A DNA stretch of 64,000 nucleotides from Tenebrio molitor (GCF_963966145.1 NC_091055.1:6262001-6326000); one strand, 5' to 3'; shown: positions 11,180 to 23,469, numbered from the stretch's first letter. Numbers and translations: made by a program. Notes: generated by a model from the sequence alone, not told the origin.

Positions 11180-11410
11180 GGCAGAATATAGCCTAAGGGA
11201 GTCCGTTTCGGCTCAGGGACGCGAGGGTCGCGGGTTCGATTCCGACCCAGGGCGAAATTTAAAAATAATTAAAAAAAAAAGGCTATATTCTGTCTCGTGA
11301 TTCGAAAGTCACGTTAAGCCATTGGTCCCGGTCTATTGAGTTGGTCATCATGCCCCTCATAGATTTGTAAACCAGTCCTAGACTGTGTAACAAATTTTAT
11401 AATAAAGGAA
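11180..11410 (+). mobile_element. tRNA-like SINE
   Basis: A pol III B box GGTTCGATTCC lies at 11233-11243 and an A-box-like TTCGGCTCAGGG about 25 bp upstream, so the head derives from a tRNA-like promoter. The spacing is too short and the arms too imperfect for a functional tRNA. The head lies inside a 14-bp inverted repeat (GGCAGAATATAGCC at about 11180 and its complement near 11281). The body contains ACGTTAAGCCATTGGTCCCG and the end is AATAAAGGAAATAATAG. It abuts the 3' repeat of the CR1/L2-like element, which fits insertion at, or shared use of, that tail. Confidence 0.65.
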
Positions 11411-11467
11411 ATAATAGATTATCGAGAGGTAGGCAACCCACAAAACGGGTGTGCACATCAAGTATCA

Positions 11468-11640
11468 AGCGATCAAATTAATTTGTAATCGAGTCATCCA
11501 TGGATTTGAATCCGTATGTCGTATGTCTTTTCCAATGGATATGTCGAAATCTAAGCTGTGTTTATTGGAGCGTGAAGTTCAAGTAACGACATACGATTCC
11601 GGATTCATGGATAACTCGATTACAAATTAATTTGATCGCT
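11468..11640. mobile_element. Foldback MITE, ~54-bp arms
   Basis: The arm AGCGATCAAATTAATTTG at 11468 reappears inverted, ending at 11640, and similarity extends about 54 bp inward through a shared 'CGTATGTCGT' block. About 60 bp of loop separate the arms. No coding capacity. The flanks do not show an obvious target duplication. From 11641 to 12358 I see only unique AT-rich sequence. Confidence 0.75.
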
Positions 11641-12358
11641 CTTTATATAAAAGTGTCTGTTCTTGGTCTGATTACTATTAGACATACGTTTTGATGAAAC
11701 AAAAGATGAGGTAGCACTCTTGATTTGGTTTCTTGTTGATCACTCTGTATATAATCCAACACGAACATTTTAAGCTTTCAGGGACCTCCAAAAAAATGTT
11801 AGCTTATCATAAATAAAGTCCATTTATAAAACAAGATACCGCTACCACTGATCCGTTCATTTATCAAAAATTACATTATTTATTTTGATCTGAACAGAAT
11901 ATAAATACCAAGATCTGAAGTCTGATAGCGCCATCTTGTGGTATACGTATAAATCGTAACTTTTTAAAAAACATTTTCTTTTATCTTTCTGCTTGAACGT
12001 GCGGGTCGCGCGAGGGAGTGTTTCTCTACAGTCTACAGCTCTACACTCTTCAAGACCCATGGAGTATAATATTAAGGCACATGCGTCGTGCGTTTAATTT
12101 AAATTTACTGTTACTCATATATGAGTAACTGTGCTGTATTGTGTTCCTTGTCTACACTTTATGTGTACCACAAAACAATTTTGTGTATAAAGTGTTGCCT
12201 ACGAGTAGTAACAAATTCTCGTATTTATTTTTCATTATAATTTGAAACAAATGATTTTGTAACTTTAACGACATTCGAAACGATCGCAAATAAATCGACT
12301 AGATGCTATACAAAAATTGGTATCCCTTAAATTGGTTAATTTTTGCATCGATTTACTA

Positions 12359-12695
12359 CAGGTTATTCTAAATTATTGTAGTCGAAGTAGGCCATGCCCA
12401 TGTTATTACGTTTTTGCCGCTTTCATGTGAACTGTCAGTTGTGTCGCTGTCACTGTCATTTTTTGGGTGAAAAGTGCGGTGATGAGGATTTTATTTATTT
12501 TTGTTAAATTAACGATTGAATCCAGAAATATTGAGTTGTTCTATTCTACAATCAATTTTAAAAATATTGAGTTGTTTTGCACCCAATTTAACACATCATT
12601 TTGATGATTTTTTATGTGGAGCGGCAACCATAAATCATAAATTTTACATTTAGTTTTCACGCCTACTTCGACTACAATCATTTAGAATAACCCTG
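12359..12695 (+). mobile_element. 337-bp MITE, CAGGGTTATTC family, TA-flanked
   Basis: The termini are CAGGTTATTCTAAATTATTG on the left and the inverted counterpart ending GAATAACCCTG at 12695, each bordered by TA. The terminal repeats continue through GTAGTCGAAGTAGGC on both sides. A second copy in opposite orientation lies at 45652-46018 in intron 1 of Nkx6. No open frame of note; non-autonomous. Confidence 0.88.
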
Positions 12696-12733
12696 TATTT
12701 CTGACTACTGTAGAAAACGACTGGCAACAAATG

Positions 12734-12944
12734 CAGGATCATTATAAATGATTGTCCCATCGCAGTTCGCATTGTGACGTAGTTGAATGTGCCTCCTAAC
12801 ATGAGTGGGACTAGTATCGCCGATAGGTGGCGGTAGTGGAAATGTGTCTACTAGTTTGTCTAACGTTGCCAGGCTGTGGCACATCCAAAATTTATGTGGC
12901 TTTCAACGCCAACTGCGATGGGACAGTCATTTGTAATAACCCTG
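12734..12944. mobile_element. 211-bp MITE with related CAGG-type ends
   Basis: The left end CAGGATCATTATAAATGATT and the right end (inverted CAGGGTTATTACAAATGACT) frame 211 bp, and the similarity continues through TGTCCCATCGCAGTT in both arms. The right flank is TA; the left flank is TG, so one copy of the duplication has mutated. It lies 38 bp to the right of the preceding MITE and shares its terminal motif, though not its interior. Confidence 0.75.
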
Positions 12945-12977
12945 TAGGATGTTCTCGATGCAAATTATTTTGCATTG

Positions 12978-13485
12978 AAGGTCGCTAAAAAGTATGGATA
13001 CAGCTAAATATTTTCAGAATGGTTTAGCAGAGCTCGCTGAAATTTGGTGCGCAATTAGAAGTGTTTAAATTCTATCATCTGAGATTTTTTTCAATTTTCT
13101 AACATTAATTTTGAAGATATAAGGCTAAATTGATTTTTTTAATGCTATGGAGGGTCAAATTTAATATTTTTGAAAAGAGCATTTTTTGTGAATTCAGTGA
13201 TGATGTAACACGTGCATATCTTATTTTAATCGAAATTTTATAAGAAATTATCGAGTTAATAAAATCTGAAAAATGTAAAATTTAGTTTTCCTTGGAAATT
13301 TGTCTTTATCCATCGTTAGTTCTTTGCAGCCTGTATTTTGTCCAAAAATAAATAAACGCTAATAATAAATAAGTGTAAGTGTAGTGTAAGACATTTAACT
13401 GAAACAGAATAACTTTTGCTAAAAAAAATTAAAAGTGTAAACGGGAAATATATAATTTTTACGCTACAAAAGATATTCAAAATTA
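12978..13485 (+). mobile_element. Truncated second copy of the 884-bp MITE family
   Basis: Starting AGGTCGCTAAAAAGTATGG at about 12978, this segment follows the nested element at 7121-8004 through its left arm (TTTTCAGAATGGTTTAGCAG) and into its centre (TTTAACTGAAACAGAA at about 13390), then loses similarity near 13485. The right inverted end is absent. It is therefore a 3'-truncated relic about 500 bp long. Confidence 0.7.
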
Positions 13486-14129
13486 TTTCCGTTTACTTTC
13501 TGCCTTCTGGCATGGCAATGATGAATACGTTGAACAAAATTTTGCAAAGAATCAATCAAAATTTAACGTAGAATTCAAATTTGAAATCAAAATGGGGCCT
13601 TTCCATATAAAAAACAAAGTTAAAGTCCTTTTCCGGTATTTCTTCAACTTGGAGTAGTCGATTATAGTCGGCTACCAATTTCCATATTAATACGATTTTG
13701 GGAAATCAGAAAGTTTCTGACGAACGGGCTACGTGAATCAGCCTGTGTATCCAAATAAAAAGTACCTAGGTACTAAAAAGAATTTCAGTATCCATCGCTG
13801 AAACTGGTGTTTCAGAAGAAGCTTGAATTAGATCAAACCTCATCTCTTCCGCACTATATGATTATTTATTTCCTTGTAGTAGACTTTTTCACTTTGTGAA
13901 AATATTAAATGGGTAGTTTATGTGAACACTATTCTCGTATTTGAACTTATACATCACGTATTTCTGTACTTATTTTCATCTACGAAGAGGTCATGTAGTC
14001 AACTTAATTTTAAGCTTCTAGTGAATATCAATCACTAGAAAAAAAAATTTGCTAGAATATTTTGTTACACAAGATGGGCTACGGCTTGATTTTATGTATT
14101 AGGGAAACATGAAGCCAAGAAGTATTTTA
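13486..14129. other. AT-rich intergenic DNA, no feature seen
   Basis: No open frame with a recognisable domain, no inverted repeats of note and no splice-bounded exon. A stretch near 13690-13750 with 'TCTGACGAACGGGCTACGTG' is slightly GC-richer and may be a repeat end, but I have no partner for it. Confidence 0.4.
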
Positions 14130-14320
14130 ATCAATACTTAGATTACTGTAATACATTACGGATAACTGTAACTATTAGATCACTGTAATACAATTACTGT
14201 TAGCTGTAATTACTAAATTCCTGTAATATAGTTCCAGGTACCTATAACAATTAGGTCACTGTAATATGGTTACAGTCAACACTATGAATATTACAGTTAA
14301 CCGTAACAGTATCAATATAA
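14130..14320. repeat. Degenerate ~38-bp tandem repeat with ACTGTAAT core
   Basis: The phrase (T)CACTGTAATA recurs with the partner phrases GTAACTATTAG, GTAATTACTAAAT and TAACAATTAGG at intervals of about 38 bp, and palindromic TTACAGT/ACTGTAA pairs occur throughout. At least three degenerate units are visible. A related cluster lies at 15360-15480. Confidence 0.55.
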
Positions 14321-15359
14321 TTTTGATATTGATTAATAGGGAGGTTCACATTTTTTCCAGTAGATGTTCCAGAGCTTTTATCTCACTAATTTCTCCTAAA
14401 TTTCGGTTTAAGTTTACTAAACAGTGGTCGTTTAATGAATAACGTAAATTTTTCATAATTTTACAAAATGAAAAGTTGATAACAACAAACATTCGTATTT
14501 AGTGAAGGATGCCATATATCATACACTTGCAAGCATATAAAAGACACAATTATTTACTTTGCTGTGAAATTATTCTCTGATGACGCTTGATTTGATTACA
14601 TACTACGTATATATTTTTTGACAAGAAACAAATTGCAATCATTACACTTGCATAAATCAGAATATATTTTTAAACCATAAAACCTTTTGCAAGTTTGCTG
14701 AATCATTCCTTAATTCCAACCTTCTTAAAGAGTCATAACTTGTTGAAATAATAAAAAAAAGAATATGTATGTATGGATATGTAGAACTTCGGTGATCATC
14801 ACAGGATTCACAGGTATCAAGTCACAACGAAAAAACACAAGAAAAAAATGTCTTCATTACGTAGATTGTTTTGCATTATTAAATTTAAATTAAATCTGGG
14901 ATTGCTAAAATAAGTATTATTACACAAAGATAACGCACCTGCCGCCCATTGGTAAACAATGTATGATAAAACGTGATCAACTGACAACTCCAAAATGGAG
15001 GGTCATACTCCCCATGTAGATATTATATATTTCCTTACAAATGCTTGCCATATCCTACATTGAAAAATCTTCTTCTATAAATAAAAATGTAAAAAAAATC
15101 GACTTTGAGCAAGAGTTTTGAAAGGATTATTTTAAAAAATAAAACCAATTTTTCCTCTAATTGTTTTATTTGTGTCAGTTATAATCATACGTGTACAACA
15201 GGGCACTGACATTAATAAATCAAAAAAAAAAAAGAAAACGTAGATGACAAAATTCGCTTTTCGACAATTTTCCTAATAGAATGCCTAAATGCCTAATGCC
15301 TAAATAGAAAATTATTACGTAAATTAATGTAATATAATTAATGTAAACTTTAATTGTTA

Positions 15360-15480
15360 GATTAGCTAGCGTAACTTGTAATTGTCGGTTAGATCCCTGT
15401 AAGGGATGTTTTTACTGTTAACTATAACTGATCATTAGGTCACTGTAATGTGATTACTATACTACAGTTAGTTAGTGAAA
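15360..15480. repeat. Second cluster of the ACTGTAAT repeat
   Basis: The unit TTAGGTCACTGTAATGTGAT at about 15434 closely matches CAATTAGGTCACTGTAATAT at 14249. One or two further, weaker units precede it. The 1 kb between the clusters is AT-rich and otherwise empty. Confidence 0.45.
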
Positions 15481-17410
15481 TGCAGTTAACTATTCTTTTA
15501 TTGTATAATCTAAGACACAATTCCATTATTACAGTTATTTGCAACAACCTAAGTTAGATCACTTTGCTTAGCTCATATCACTACAATACCAATAGTCATG
15601 TGTCAAACGGAGTTTAAGCTATCTTTCGATAGATATTCGGGCGGTCTCTTAAATATCTATTACACTATGTTGTGTGTTTTGTTTTGTACCAATAAAAGAA
15701 TCAAAATTATAATTTAACATATTGTTGACAAAAATTACCCTCCTTTGTTCATATTCTTCGATGTTCTTCGCTGGATTGGATTTTATCTCTCCTGCAAAAG
15801 ATAAAAAGGTAAAAAAGATGTCCCGTTTGAGAAAAATGATTGTGATTACTTTAGGGTAATTAAAATGACTGGCGTTTATTAGAATTTAAAAGTGAATGAT
15901 ACAGTATGTTGTAAAAGTTATACGTCAGGTCTCTATTCAATACGGATAATAAAGAGTCGGCAACGTCATTAAGAAATGAACACAATGAATAGGAGGAATA
16001 TTAAGTTTCGAACTTTTGATATGATTGTGATTTTCCGATTTGCCGCTGCTGAAGTTTGAGAATGGCGTTTGTTCAAGCGAGTTAAATCATCATTAAATTG
16101 TATTTAGGAAGGTGGCTGTGGGTTTTGGGTGTACGGTGTACTTTAACATATGCCGCCAAAAGCTGGAGCAGGTAAGGACACTTTAACAATCTGAATGAGA
16201 TTTTACGAAATTTAATAACTATATTATAACTGTAATTTATTGCTACCTCTCATTATTATTACGAAGACTGCTCCTTTACTGCTTCCAAATGTGCTCATTG
16301 TCACTAATGAAACTGCTGAACACCTTACCCGCTTTTACGGCCCAATTTATTGCCCGATTCATTCGTCAGACAATTATTACTGCGCCATTTTAACCTTCAG
16401 ACAAGTTCTGCGGCCTCCGACCCATAAATATCATATTTACCAGTCTAATGCCTAGGCTTGACATCATGTCATATCAATTTAAAAGTTTTTCTTGCTTCAT
16501 TTAAACCATTATTATTTCAGCAAGTAGGTATAATAAAGGATGATTTAATCCAAATTAAAGGTTTTTTTATTATGTAATTCGTAAAATAGAATAAACCGAC
16601 ACAGGAATTTAAAAAAATATATACCAAAATCAACAAATACTAAATTTTTCTGGGAGAATTTTTGCTCGCTTTATATTCAAATTTGGTAGTTACGTTGCAG
16701 CAAGGACTTTTAGAAAAATTACTGAATACCATTTCCCTGCCCTTATCATCCCTCCAAAATCCACCTTAAGGGTGTTACACGTTTTTCTAATATTTTTATT
16801 AACCAAATAGGTATATATCTTCTGTTCGACACTGTGTTTTTCAAATAACCTGCTTTGTTTTCTATTCTACTCAACAGTAAGAAGTAAGTATTTTTTAAAA
16901 ACATATTATGAAGAGCTCTCTGATCATTGTGATGATATTTTGTAGTCTGAACTAAATATTAGTCGGTTCGGTATTAAGTGCTGCTCGATTTTTTACGATT
17001 CTTCAAATATAGTGCGAGTGTAAAGTAAGTAATAAAATCTTTAAATTTATGTCGTTGATTTTTGGCAAGTCTGGGAACAGGTCAGTCTGCATTACTAAAT
17101 CATCATCATTTGACATAAGCTACATATTTCTACTTCACCCAGTGGTGGCAACTCCTCGATCCAATAACGATAGATTTTTTGTATTAAACCGATCCATTAA
17201 AAAAAAAGAGGATAAAAAAGCTTCTCAAAAATATAACCTTTGAACTCTGTCGTCATTTAAAATTGTTGAGTTGGTATCGCTATTGGGTGGAACAGAAAAA
17301 TGTAATTTGTAGCAAAAGATGATGGTTTAGAAAAACTAGATGACCTGTCCGAGGACTCTTGCTAGGCATCAATATTGTTTTATTCGTTACTTTACACTCG
17401 CACTGTGATT
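15481..17410. other. Intergenic DNA; one isolated start-plus-donor candidate at 16150-16173
   Basis: No gene is supported. At 16150 an ATG is followed by seven codons (MPPKAGA) and then a consensus donor CAG|GTAAGG. This could be the first coding exon of a gene whose later exons I cannot identify, or a chance match. The open frames at 16240-16455 and 17049-17243 lack recognisable domains. Confidence 0.3.
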
Positions 17411-17585
17411 ATATCGGGTGGTTTTTTAAATTTCACTTCGGAGTAGGCGTTGAAGAGTCGATTGTGAACGCACCACTCGTGTAAAATGTAAGATTTAAAC
17501 AGGTGATCCGTAACCCGTATAGTGTGTTCAGAATCGATTCTTCAACGCCTATTATGAGGTGAAATTAAAAAAAATCACCCGATAT
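17411..17585. mobile_element. Foldback MITE, TCGGGTG family, copy 1 of 5
   Basis: The ends ATATCGGGTG at 17411 and CACCCGATAT at 17585 are exact inverted copies. Both arms carry the family signature AGGCGTTGAAGAGTCGATTG (right arm inverted and slightly mutated). Total 175 bp, no coding capacity. Related copies are at 33511, 38568, 38721 and 52080. Confidence 0.85.
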
Positions 17586-19659
17586 AACAATTCAAAGTCC
17601 ACTAAATCGGTTACATTGATTGTTCATTTTTATTCACTTATTTAATTAAATTTACTTAAGTTCGCATCAACGCCAGCGTTTAATTTACTTGAATGAAAAG
17701 TACGTCTGGAAGTAATAAAAAAGAGATTTCTTTCTAAACATGAAAATCAAAAAGATGATTTAATGACAAAAAAAAAACAACTTGTCGGGAACTGTCTTCG
17801 GAAATTGAAAATAAATTTAAATAATAATAAAGAGTGAATGCAATATTATTAGTAGTGATAACTCTAAAAGGTTCTTTGATTTTTTTATTTAATGTAAATA
17901 GCTAATCTTTATTATGGTTATAATCAGTTTTATAAAATTAAAATTAAAATGTTGTTTCCCTGTGTTTTCAGAAATCATTTATTGAGTGATGGAGTAGTGA
18001 AATTCTTTAACCAATCATTAAAATTGATCTTTTTCTTTAGTTTATTGTTATTTCCTACTTATAAGTAATTTTTAAATGGGTTTAATAGATTTTTGAATCC
18101 TGAAGTTTTGGCCGGGTTTTGCAGAATCTGAACACTGCAATTCTCTTCTTCTCTTTTTCTTATTTTGGCAAGATGCCAAACCAGTTGTTAGCAAATTCTT
18201 TTAAATAGTTAATATAAAATCGGTTGCTACAATCAAATATGAAAACGTCTTTAACTTGGTGAAATTTATGGAAAATTTTGAATTTGGTAGTTTAAAATAA
18301 ACATGTTATCACTGAAACTGTAATAAAAATTAGGGTGAAGTCAGTACACATTAATACATACTTATGAAAAGGTTTGCAAAAAGCAAAAATGATTTTAATT
18401 TTGCAAAAATTAAAAATTACTTTAGTGCCACCGAGATATCTACTGAAAACTTCCTATTCCTAATTTTTGACCCTTTATCAATATTTTAGTCCACCAAAGT
18501 AAGTTGTTGGATTTTCAGAATGTTCTTTCACAAAAAAATCTTTTATTTTTGTAGTTGGTAAAGTTCTTTTAACCGATTTTCTGCTATAACGAAGTAAACT
18601 TAGGGAGTAATGTTTTACCGATAATGGACAATCGACGAAAAATTATAGAGATTTAAGTTAATTAATAAATCTTCTCGATGAATAAATCAATTTTTCCATA
18701 AAAAACTTAAATATTTTTTGTTAATTTTATTAAATAGTGATAGAAAATTACCCAAATGTAAACTTGCTATTTATTGACAAAAAACCAGCTTGAAGAAACG
18801 TTGTTTTAAGAAATTGAGTAAAAATATATCTTTAAGGTGTGATTACGTCGACATCAGTAGATCGATATGTATAGGTATCATTAAAAATATTTGGTAGATT
18901 GACTTGAAATTTTTACCACTAGTCAGTCCACCTCGACGTATACAATATTTTGCTTAGTAATCCGGTCAAATAATAAATATTTTGGTGAATAATTTTATCC
19001 TACGGTATCCTAACATCTGTCTTAAATGCATTAGACATTCGATGTCCAGAACTCACAATAGCTTAAGTTAATAACGTTATCCAATTTTTTTCATTTCCAA
19101 GATAAAAATTATATTGCCGTAGTTTTGACGAACAAAGTAATTCCTATCTTTTTATTTCATTAACAAACTCTTTATAGTTTTCAGTTTAGTAATTCTTTGG
19201 AAACTTAATGCGCTACAGGAATGATGAGATTACTTTTTGACCAACAACAATACAAATATCAAAAAATTAATGGTGATACTGCTGTAAATGTATCTGAACT
19301 AGGACTACTTAAATTTCAGTACCTTTTATAATTCAGTCGAGAATATCTAAGTCTTAAGATTTATTCTTTCAAGATTCGAGGTATCGTGTTCTCGAGCTCA
19401 ATTTATTATTAACGACATACCCGACTCCATACCATCTATATGGACACCGACACCTTATATGTAACACAAAAATTGTGAGAAACTGCTTGTTATTGCTTTA
19501 GTTTTGGATCAATTGTATTTTCATGTTCAGTTCCTGAGATATATAAGCGGGAAAGTGGTATATAACTAAATATGTATGTATATAAACTTCTCTGTTTATA
19601 CATATACCTAACTTGTCAAAGATAACTCCAAAATTTACAATTAATTAATGTTTTTTAAG
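17586..19659. other. AT-rich intergenic DNA, no feature seen
   Basis: About 2 kb with frequent A/T homopolymers. I found no domain-bearing frame, no paired inverted repeat and no tandem repeat. Confidence 0.4.
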
Positions 19660-19830
19660 ACTTTGCCCAAGCGAATACGAAAAACGTTATTCAATATTCG
19701 TACGCTGCCACTTTTCAGGTATTCGGCCTGTTTTGCATCACTCGGTTGACGTCTCGTGCTTCAAATTTGGGCCTCATACCTGAAAAGTAATCTGACAGCG
19801 CTACTCATATGAAAATAACTATTACGAAAC
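19660..19830. mobile_element. Imperfect foldback element
   Basis: The segment CGCTGCCACTTTTCAGGTA at about 19703 has an inverted partner (ACCTGAAAAG, then TGACAGCG) ending at 19800. Weaker inverted similarity extends outward on both sides (ACGTTATTCAATATTCGTA against the complement of 19801-19830). The loop of about 40 bp is GC-richer. Likely an old MITE; ends and duplication are not resolved. Confidence 0.45.
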
Positions 19831-21859
19831 GACCAAGTATGAAAGAAGTTTAAGTAATTCTATAGTAAATAGGTTGAAAACGTAATTTTTGAAATTTTTG
19901 CTATATTTTTCATTTTAAGTTTGGATGGTAATGTGGGTACATTAAAAATATGTTTTAGCATGTCGTAGGATGATGGTTTTGAGTTGGGGACTCGGAAATG
20001 ATGTTAGGATGTCAGTTTTTGAATTTGTGAGTCGCAACACACGCCAGTATATCGGCGCAACCGCTAGATAAAATGAAAAAGTAATTTTGTTGAAGCGAAT
20101 TCATGGCAAGGTTTGAACAATCGTTTTCGCATTAGCATCGACTTAGCGCTTGCCGCCACATGACCGTTTCCTGGGACCTAAGTCAGAAAGAGCTAAGAAG
20201 CCATCATGTTCCGCACATCAGAATCAGAACACGACTACAATCGTAAATCAAACAAAATTAAATATTAAAAACGTTCAAAGTTTTCTACGCGCACTCTAAA
20301 TTTAAAATGAATGTAAAGTAGATAATTCGAATTTGAGAAATTTGAACCATTCTTTTCGCAGAGGAAAAGAAATTTAATTTAATAGTGTCGACACATGTGC
20401 TTGTCGTTTCAAGATTTCCACGATTTCCATATTTCCGCACCGTCCTTGTCTAGACCGAGGGTTCGAGGATTGGATGCGGAAAAACTCTCTGCCACTCGGA
20501 TTATATCATTCAGATGAGCCCGATGGATTACTTGCCTTGTTACTAAAATTACGCCAGTGATGGGATTGAAAACGAAATCGAGCCCCGGCACAGCTATCTT
20601 AAATAGCAGTCACGATTTTAACAAACCCTATTTCAATCCAAACCGAATATTTCAGACGCACCAGGGATATTCAATCTACTCACGCAAAACCCTACCAACA
20701 TCATCCAAACGTCGCCTCATCATTAAACCTTCCCTATAAGTTCGTCCACATACGTTCCGAGACCATTCAGACACACCCTCACATTTATGCACGGAAAAAA
20801 AGATTCATTTTCTAATAAACAAACCAAAACCAATTTTTGATCAAATTGAAAATAAGTCCCTAGTGCGGATTAAAAAATTGTTGCTCTTAAAATGCAGAGA
20901 AAGTGAAGTTATTATTGTATTTCTCCTTAAATGATACATTTCTTACATATGCGTCTACTGTTACGAAATGCTATCCATTACTCACGGCCGTGAGTTGAAC
21001 CGTTGCGTCAAGTAACCAATCGCAAAATTGCATTTGCAAATTTTCATCGCAGTATCAATAACCTATATTACCTACTTTTACATTGTATAAATTTTGTAAA
21101 AGTATCTGTAGAAATATTTTCCCATTACCTCTGAACGTTATATGTATTTTCAGAAAATTTGCACTATATAGTACATCTGTTTTCAACGCTTTTTCTATTA
21201 AATTAACTCCACAAACATTTAATTTTTTTTTTTTGAACTATTATTTCTACTATAATTGTAAAATAAAATTAATACTAAACAGGTATTATGCATTTGGTAT
21301 ACATATTGTATTTCTTTTGAATCGAAACTTAATCATTCTAATACGATTAAATGAAACAAAGAAAATTATAGAAACATTTTAATGAAAACTTGAATTATTT
21401 ACAATTTCTTGGAGGTTTTCTGTTTTTCAACATTTGCAAACAAAAATGAAATCTGCGTAGCTATCATTTTAAAATTTAAATTTTTTGCATCTACTGCAAG
21501 CAACACGTCTCTTTTTTGAAGCGTCAACGCTTCCAGTTCTCGCTAAAACAGTTTCTTCTGTTGTCTCAATAATTATTGATTAGATTTGAATGGTGTTACA
21601 TCTCTGGTACGTCACACAAGCGCTCTGTTCTTTTCTCTGCGATACTTTATTACTCATCGGAATGATGCTACAGCTCTGGTACATACATCAGACGGATTTC
21701 CGCATCGTGCGGATATTAATCGCGAACATGTATGAACACGCTTGGGTGTATGCTGGTGGGATTCACAAAAGTACAATGTCGTATTGGAGTAAGATGGGAA
21801 AGCAAGAGTTAATAAAGACAAAGCAGTATCTAAAGGGTAATCGTAACAGCATGTTGACA
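19831..21859. other. Intergenic DNA, no gene recognised
   Basis: The part 20400-20760 is somewhat GC-richer and carries overlapping open frames of about 60 codons on both strands, which argues against either being coding. A short direct repeat, TACATCTCTGGTAC at about 21598 and TACAGCTCTGGTAC at about 21668, is the only structure noted. Confidence 0.35.
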
Positions 21860-22330
21860 ACATGTTTCCTATTCTTAGTTTCCGCTTTATCGCAGGCCAA
21901 CGTGGGAGGGTTTCAGTGTTTGCGTTTAGCAGTGCGGCCAATTGTGCGATACGTGTCAACACATGTGCTTTACATGCACTAGTCATTACATTCGCATTAC
22001 ACAGCGATTTGGCATTATCCAACACGCGACCGGCACGCTTCTGCCCCCACGTGCCAAATCCCCGGCCCCCAAGAAGCGCCGCATATCTTAGCGAAATCGC
22101 CCTTTTATGTTTTACAATTTCCGAACGTGATCTGCGGCTAACCGCATACTCTTTTCGGTGTGTACTATGTCTCCATCTTGGGCAGATCTTAGTCCTCTCG
22201 ATTACGAAATAAATTGGACGCGATTATGATGGAGTAAATTTGCACCGTCCCTTTTACGATTTTCCCTCGTTTCTAAGAGCTGCCCCTTGCGGTTGAGAAC
22301 CAGCTGACGCACGTATTATAACTCAAAAAA
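21860..22330. promoter_or_regulatory. GC-richer non-coding island, candidate regulatory block
   Basis: This block stands out from AT-rich surroundings by composition, with phrases such as CCCCCACGTGCCAAATCCCC at about 22044-22063. Frames of 116-130 codons run on both strands but have amino-acid composition unlike a folded protein and no known motif. The composition would fit a conserved non-coding element or an eroded mobile element; I cannot tell which. Confidence 0.25.
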
Positions 22331-23467
22331 CGCCTCTAATATATGACAGTACGAAATGTGTCCACATATCTGTATTTTCATAAAATAAAAGTCCACACAT
22401 CAATTTATTGCTTCTGCTGCTGTGGATAAGTAGACATTGATCGCAATTTGCTTGAAATATGTGCCGGTTGGACATTTTTCAGCTCAACACAGACAAATAT
22501 TCATCAAAATTTAGATTTTAAACAAAGGAAGGACGAACGGATGTGCCAATCGATAATTAACATTAAAGCGAACTAAGCCTCTTATCGACAGTGGCCATTG
22601 TTACTTAAACACATAACCGTAAAGTGTGCAAGTGTGTCAAATAATTTAATCTTAAATTTTAGCTCAAAGAGAACATTGAAAAATTAGCATTTTAGACTGA
22701 AAAATCTGACTGACAGGAATATAAATAACTAACAACTATCATAAAGTAAACAAAAACTTTGTCGAGGAAGGGTCTGAACAACGAAAAATACCCCTTTTAG
22801 TACGTTATGTTGAAAGGAGTGGACGCAATTAAGAAGATATGTAGCGTGGAGAAGTAAAATTTAATCATCATAACCAAGTATATGGGATAAGAATTTTATT
22901 TCACATAAAAACAACGAAAAAAAAGAAAGAAATTAAATGTAGTAATAAATATGTATTATGTGTATTTATTATCTACATTAGCAATAAATTTTAAAGATCA
23001 TGAAAGATAATTTAGTACATTATAAATTGTGTCTAGCAATAAAAGAGGTCACATCTGCTAAAAAATACGCTTAAAACTGTAAATAATGAAAGAAAAATGT
23101 ATTCAAATGTAATAAAGCTTTGCTATATTGTAAATTTTATTTATTTTAGCATTTTTAAATAAAAAATTAAACAAAAAGAACCCCAACTATCCGAATCGGT
23201 TTTATAGGGACAAAAATTAAATACATACAATCATACATGTACCTACATGCGATTGCAAAAAAAATCGAATACATCATAAAAATCGAGAGCCCTAATTTTC
23301 CTATTTTTAATACATGTAAATCAATTGTTTCTGACTTTTAATGTACTCAATTTTTTTGCAATCGACTACATACAATACATAGATACATACATACATTACA
23401 TACCATGTAAATAACATTGTTTTAGTTCTAAAGTATTTAATGTAGGTATGTAATAGATTACTACAAT
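22331..23467. other. AT-rich intergenic DNA with short dispersed TACATACATGTA-type motifs
   Basis: No coding frame or paired repeat. A single CAACTATCCGAATCGG near 23187 resembles the pogo/Tigger-like end at 23591 and may be part of an older copy. Confidence 0.35.
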
Positions 23468-23469
23468 TA

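Larger units (their letters stand above)
8560..11180 (+). mobile_element. Decayed CR1/L2-like non-LTR retrotransposon ending in (TAA)n
   Basis: The element contains, in order, an endonuclease fragment, a reverse transcriptase and the short C-terminal tail usual for the CR1/L2/Rex1 group, all on the + strand but in four reading-frame segments. The 3' end is a short AAT/TAA repeat at about 11163-11179. The 5' end is missing: the first recognisable part is the middle of the endonuclease, just after the end of the preceding retrotransposon remnant at 8483. Clade assignment is by C-terminal pattern and is tentative; jockey-like is the main alternative. It cannot make a complete protein. Confidence 0.88.

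Noticed and set aside
11200..11260. A genuine tRNA gene
   Set aside because: A and B boxes are present but too close together, and no anticodon arm or proper acceptor stem forms; this fits a SINE head.
21654..22212. Overlapping 116-130-codon frames on both strands
   Set aside because: Overlap on opposite strands and composition unlike a folded protein; better explained by a GC-rich island with few stop codons.
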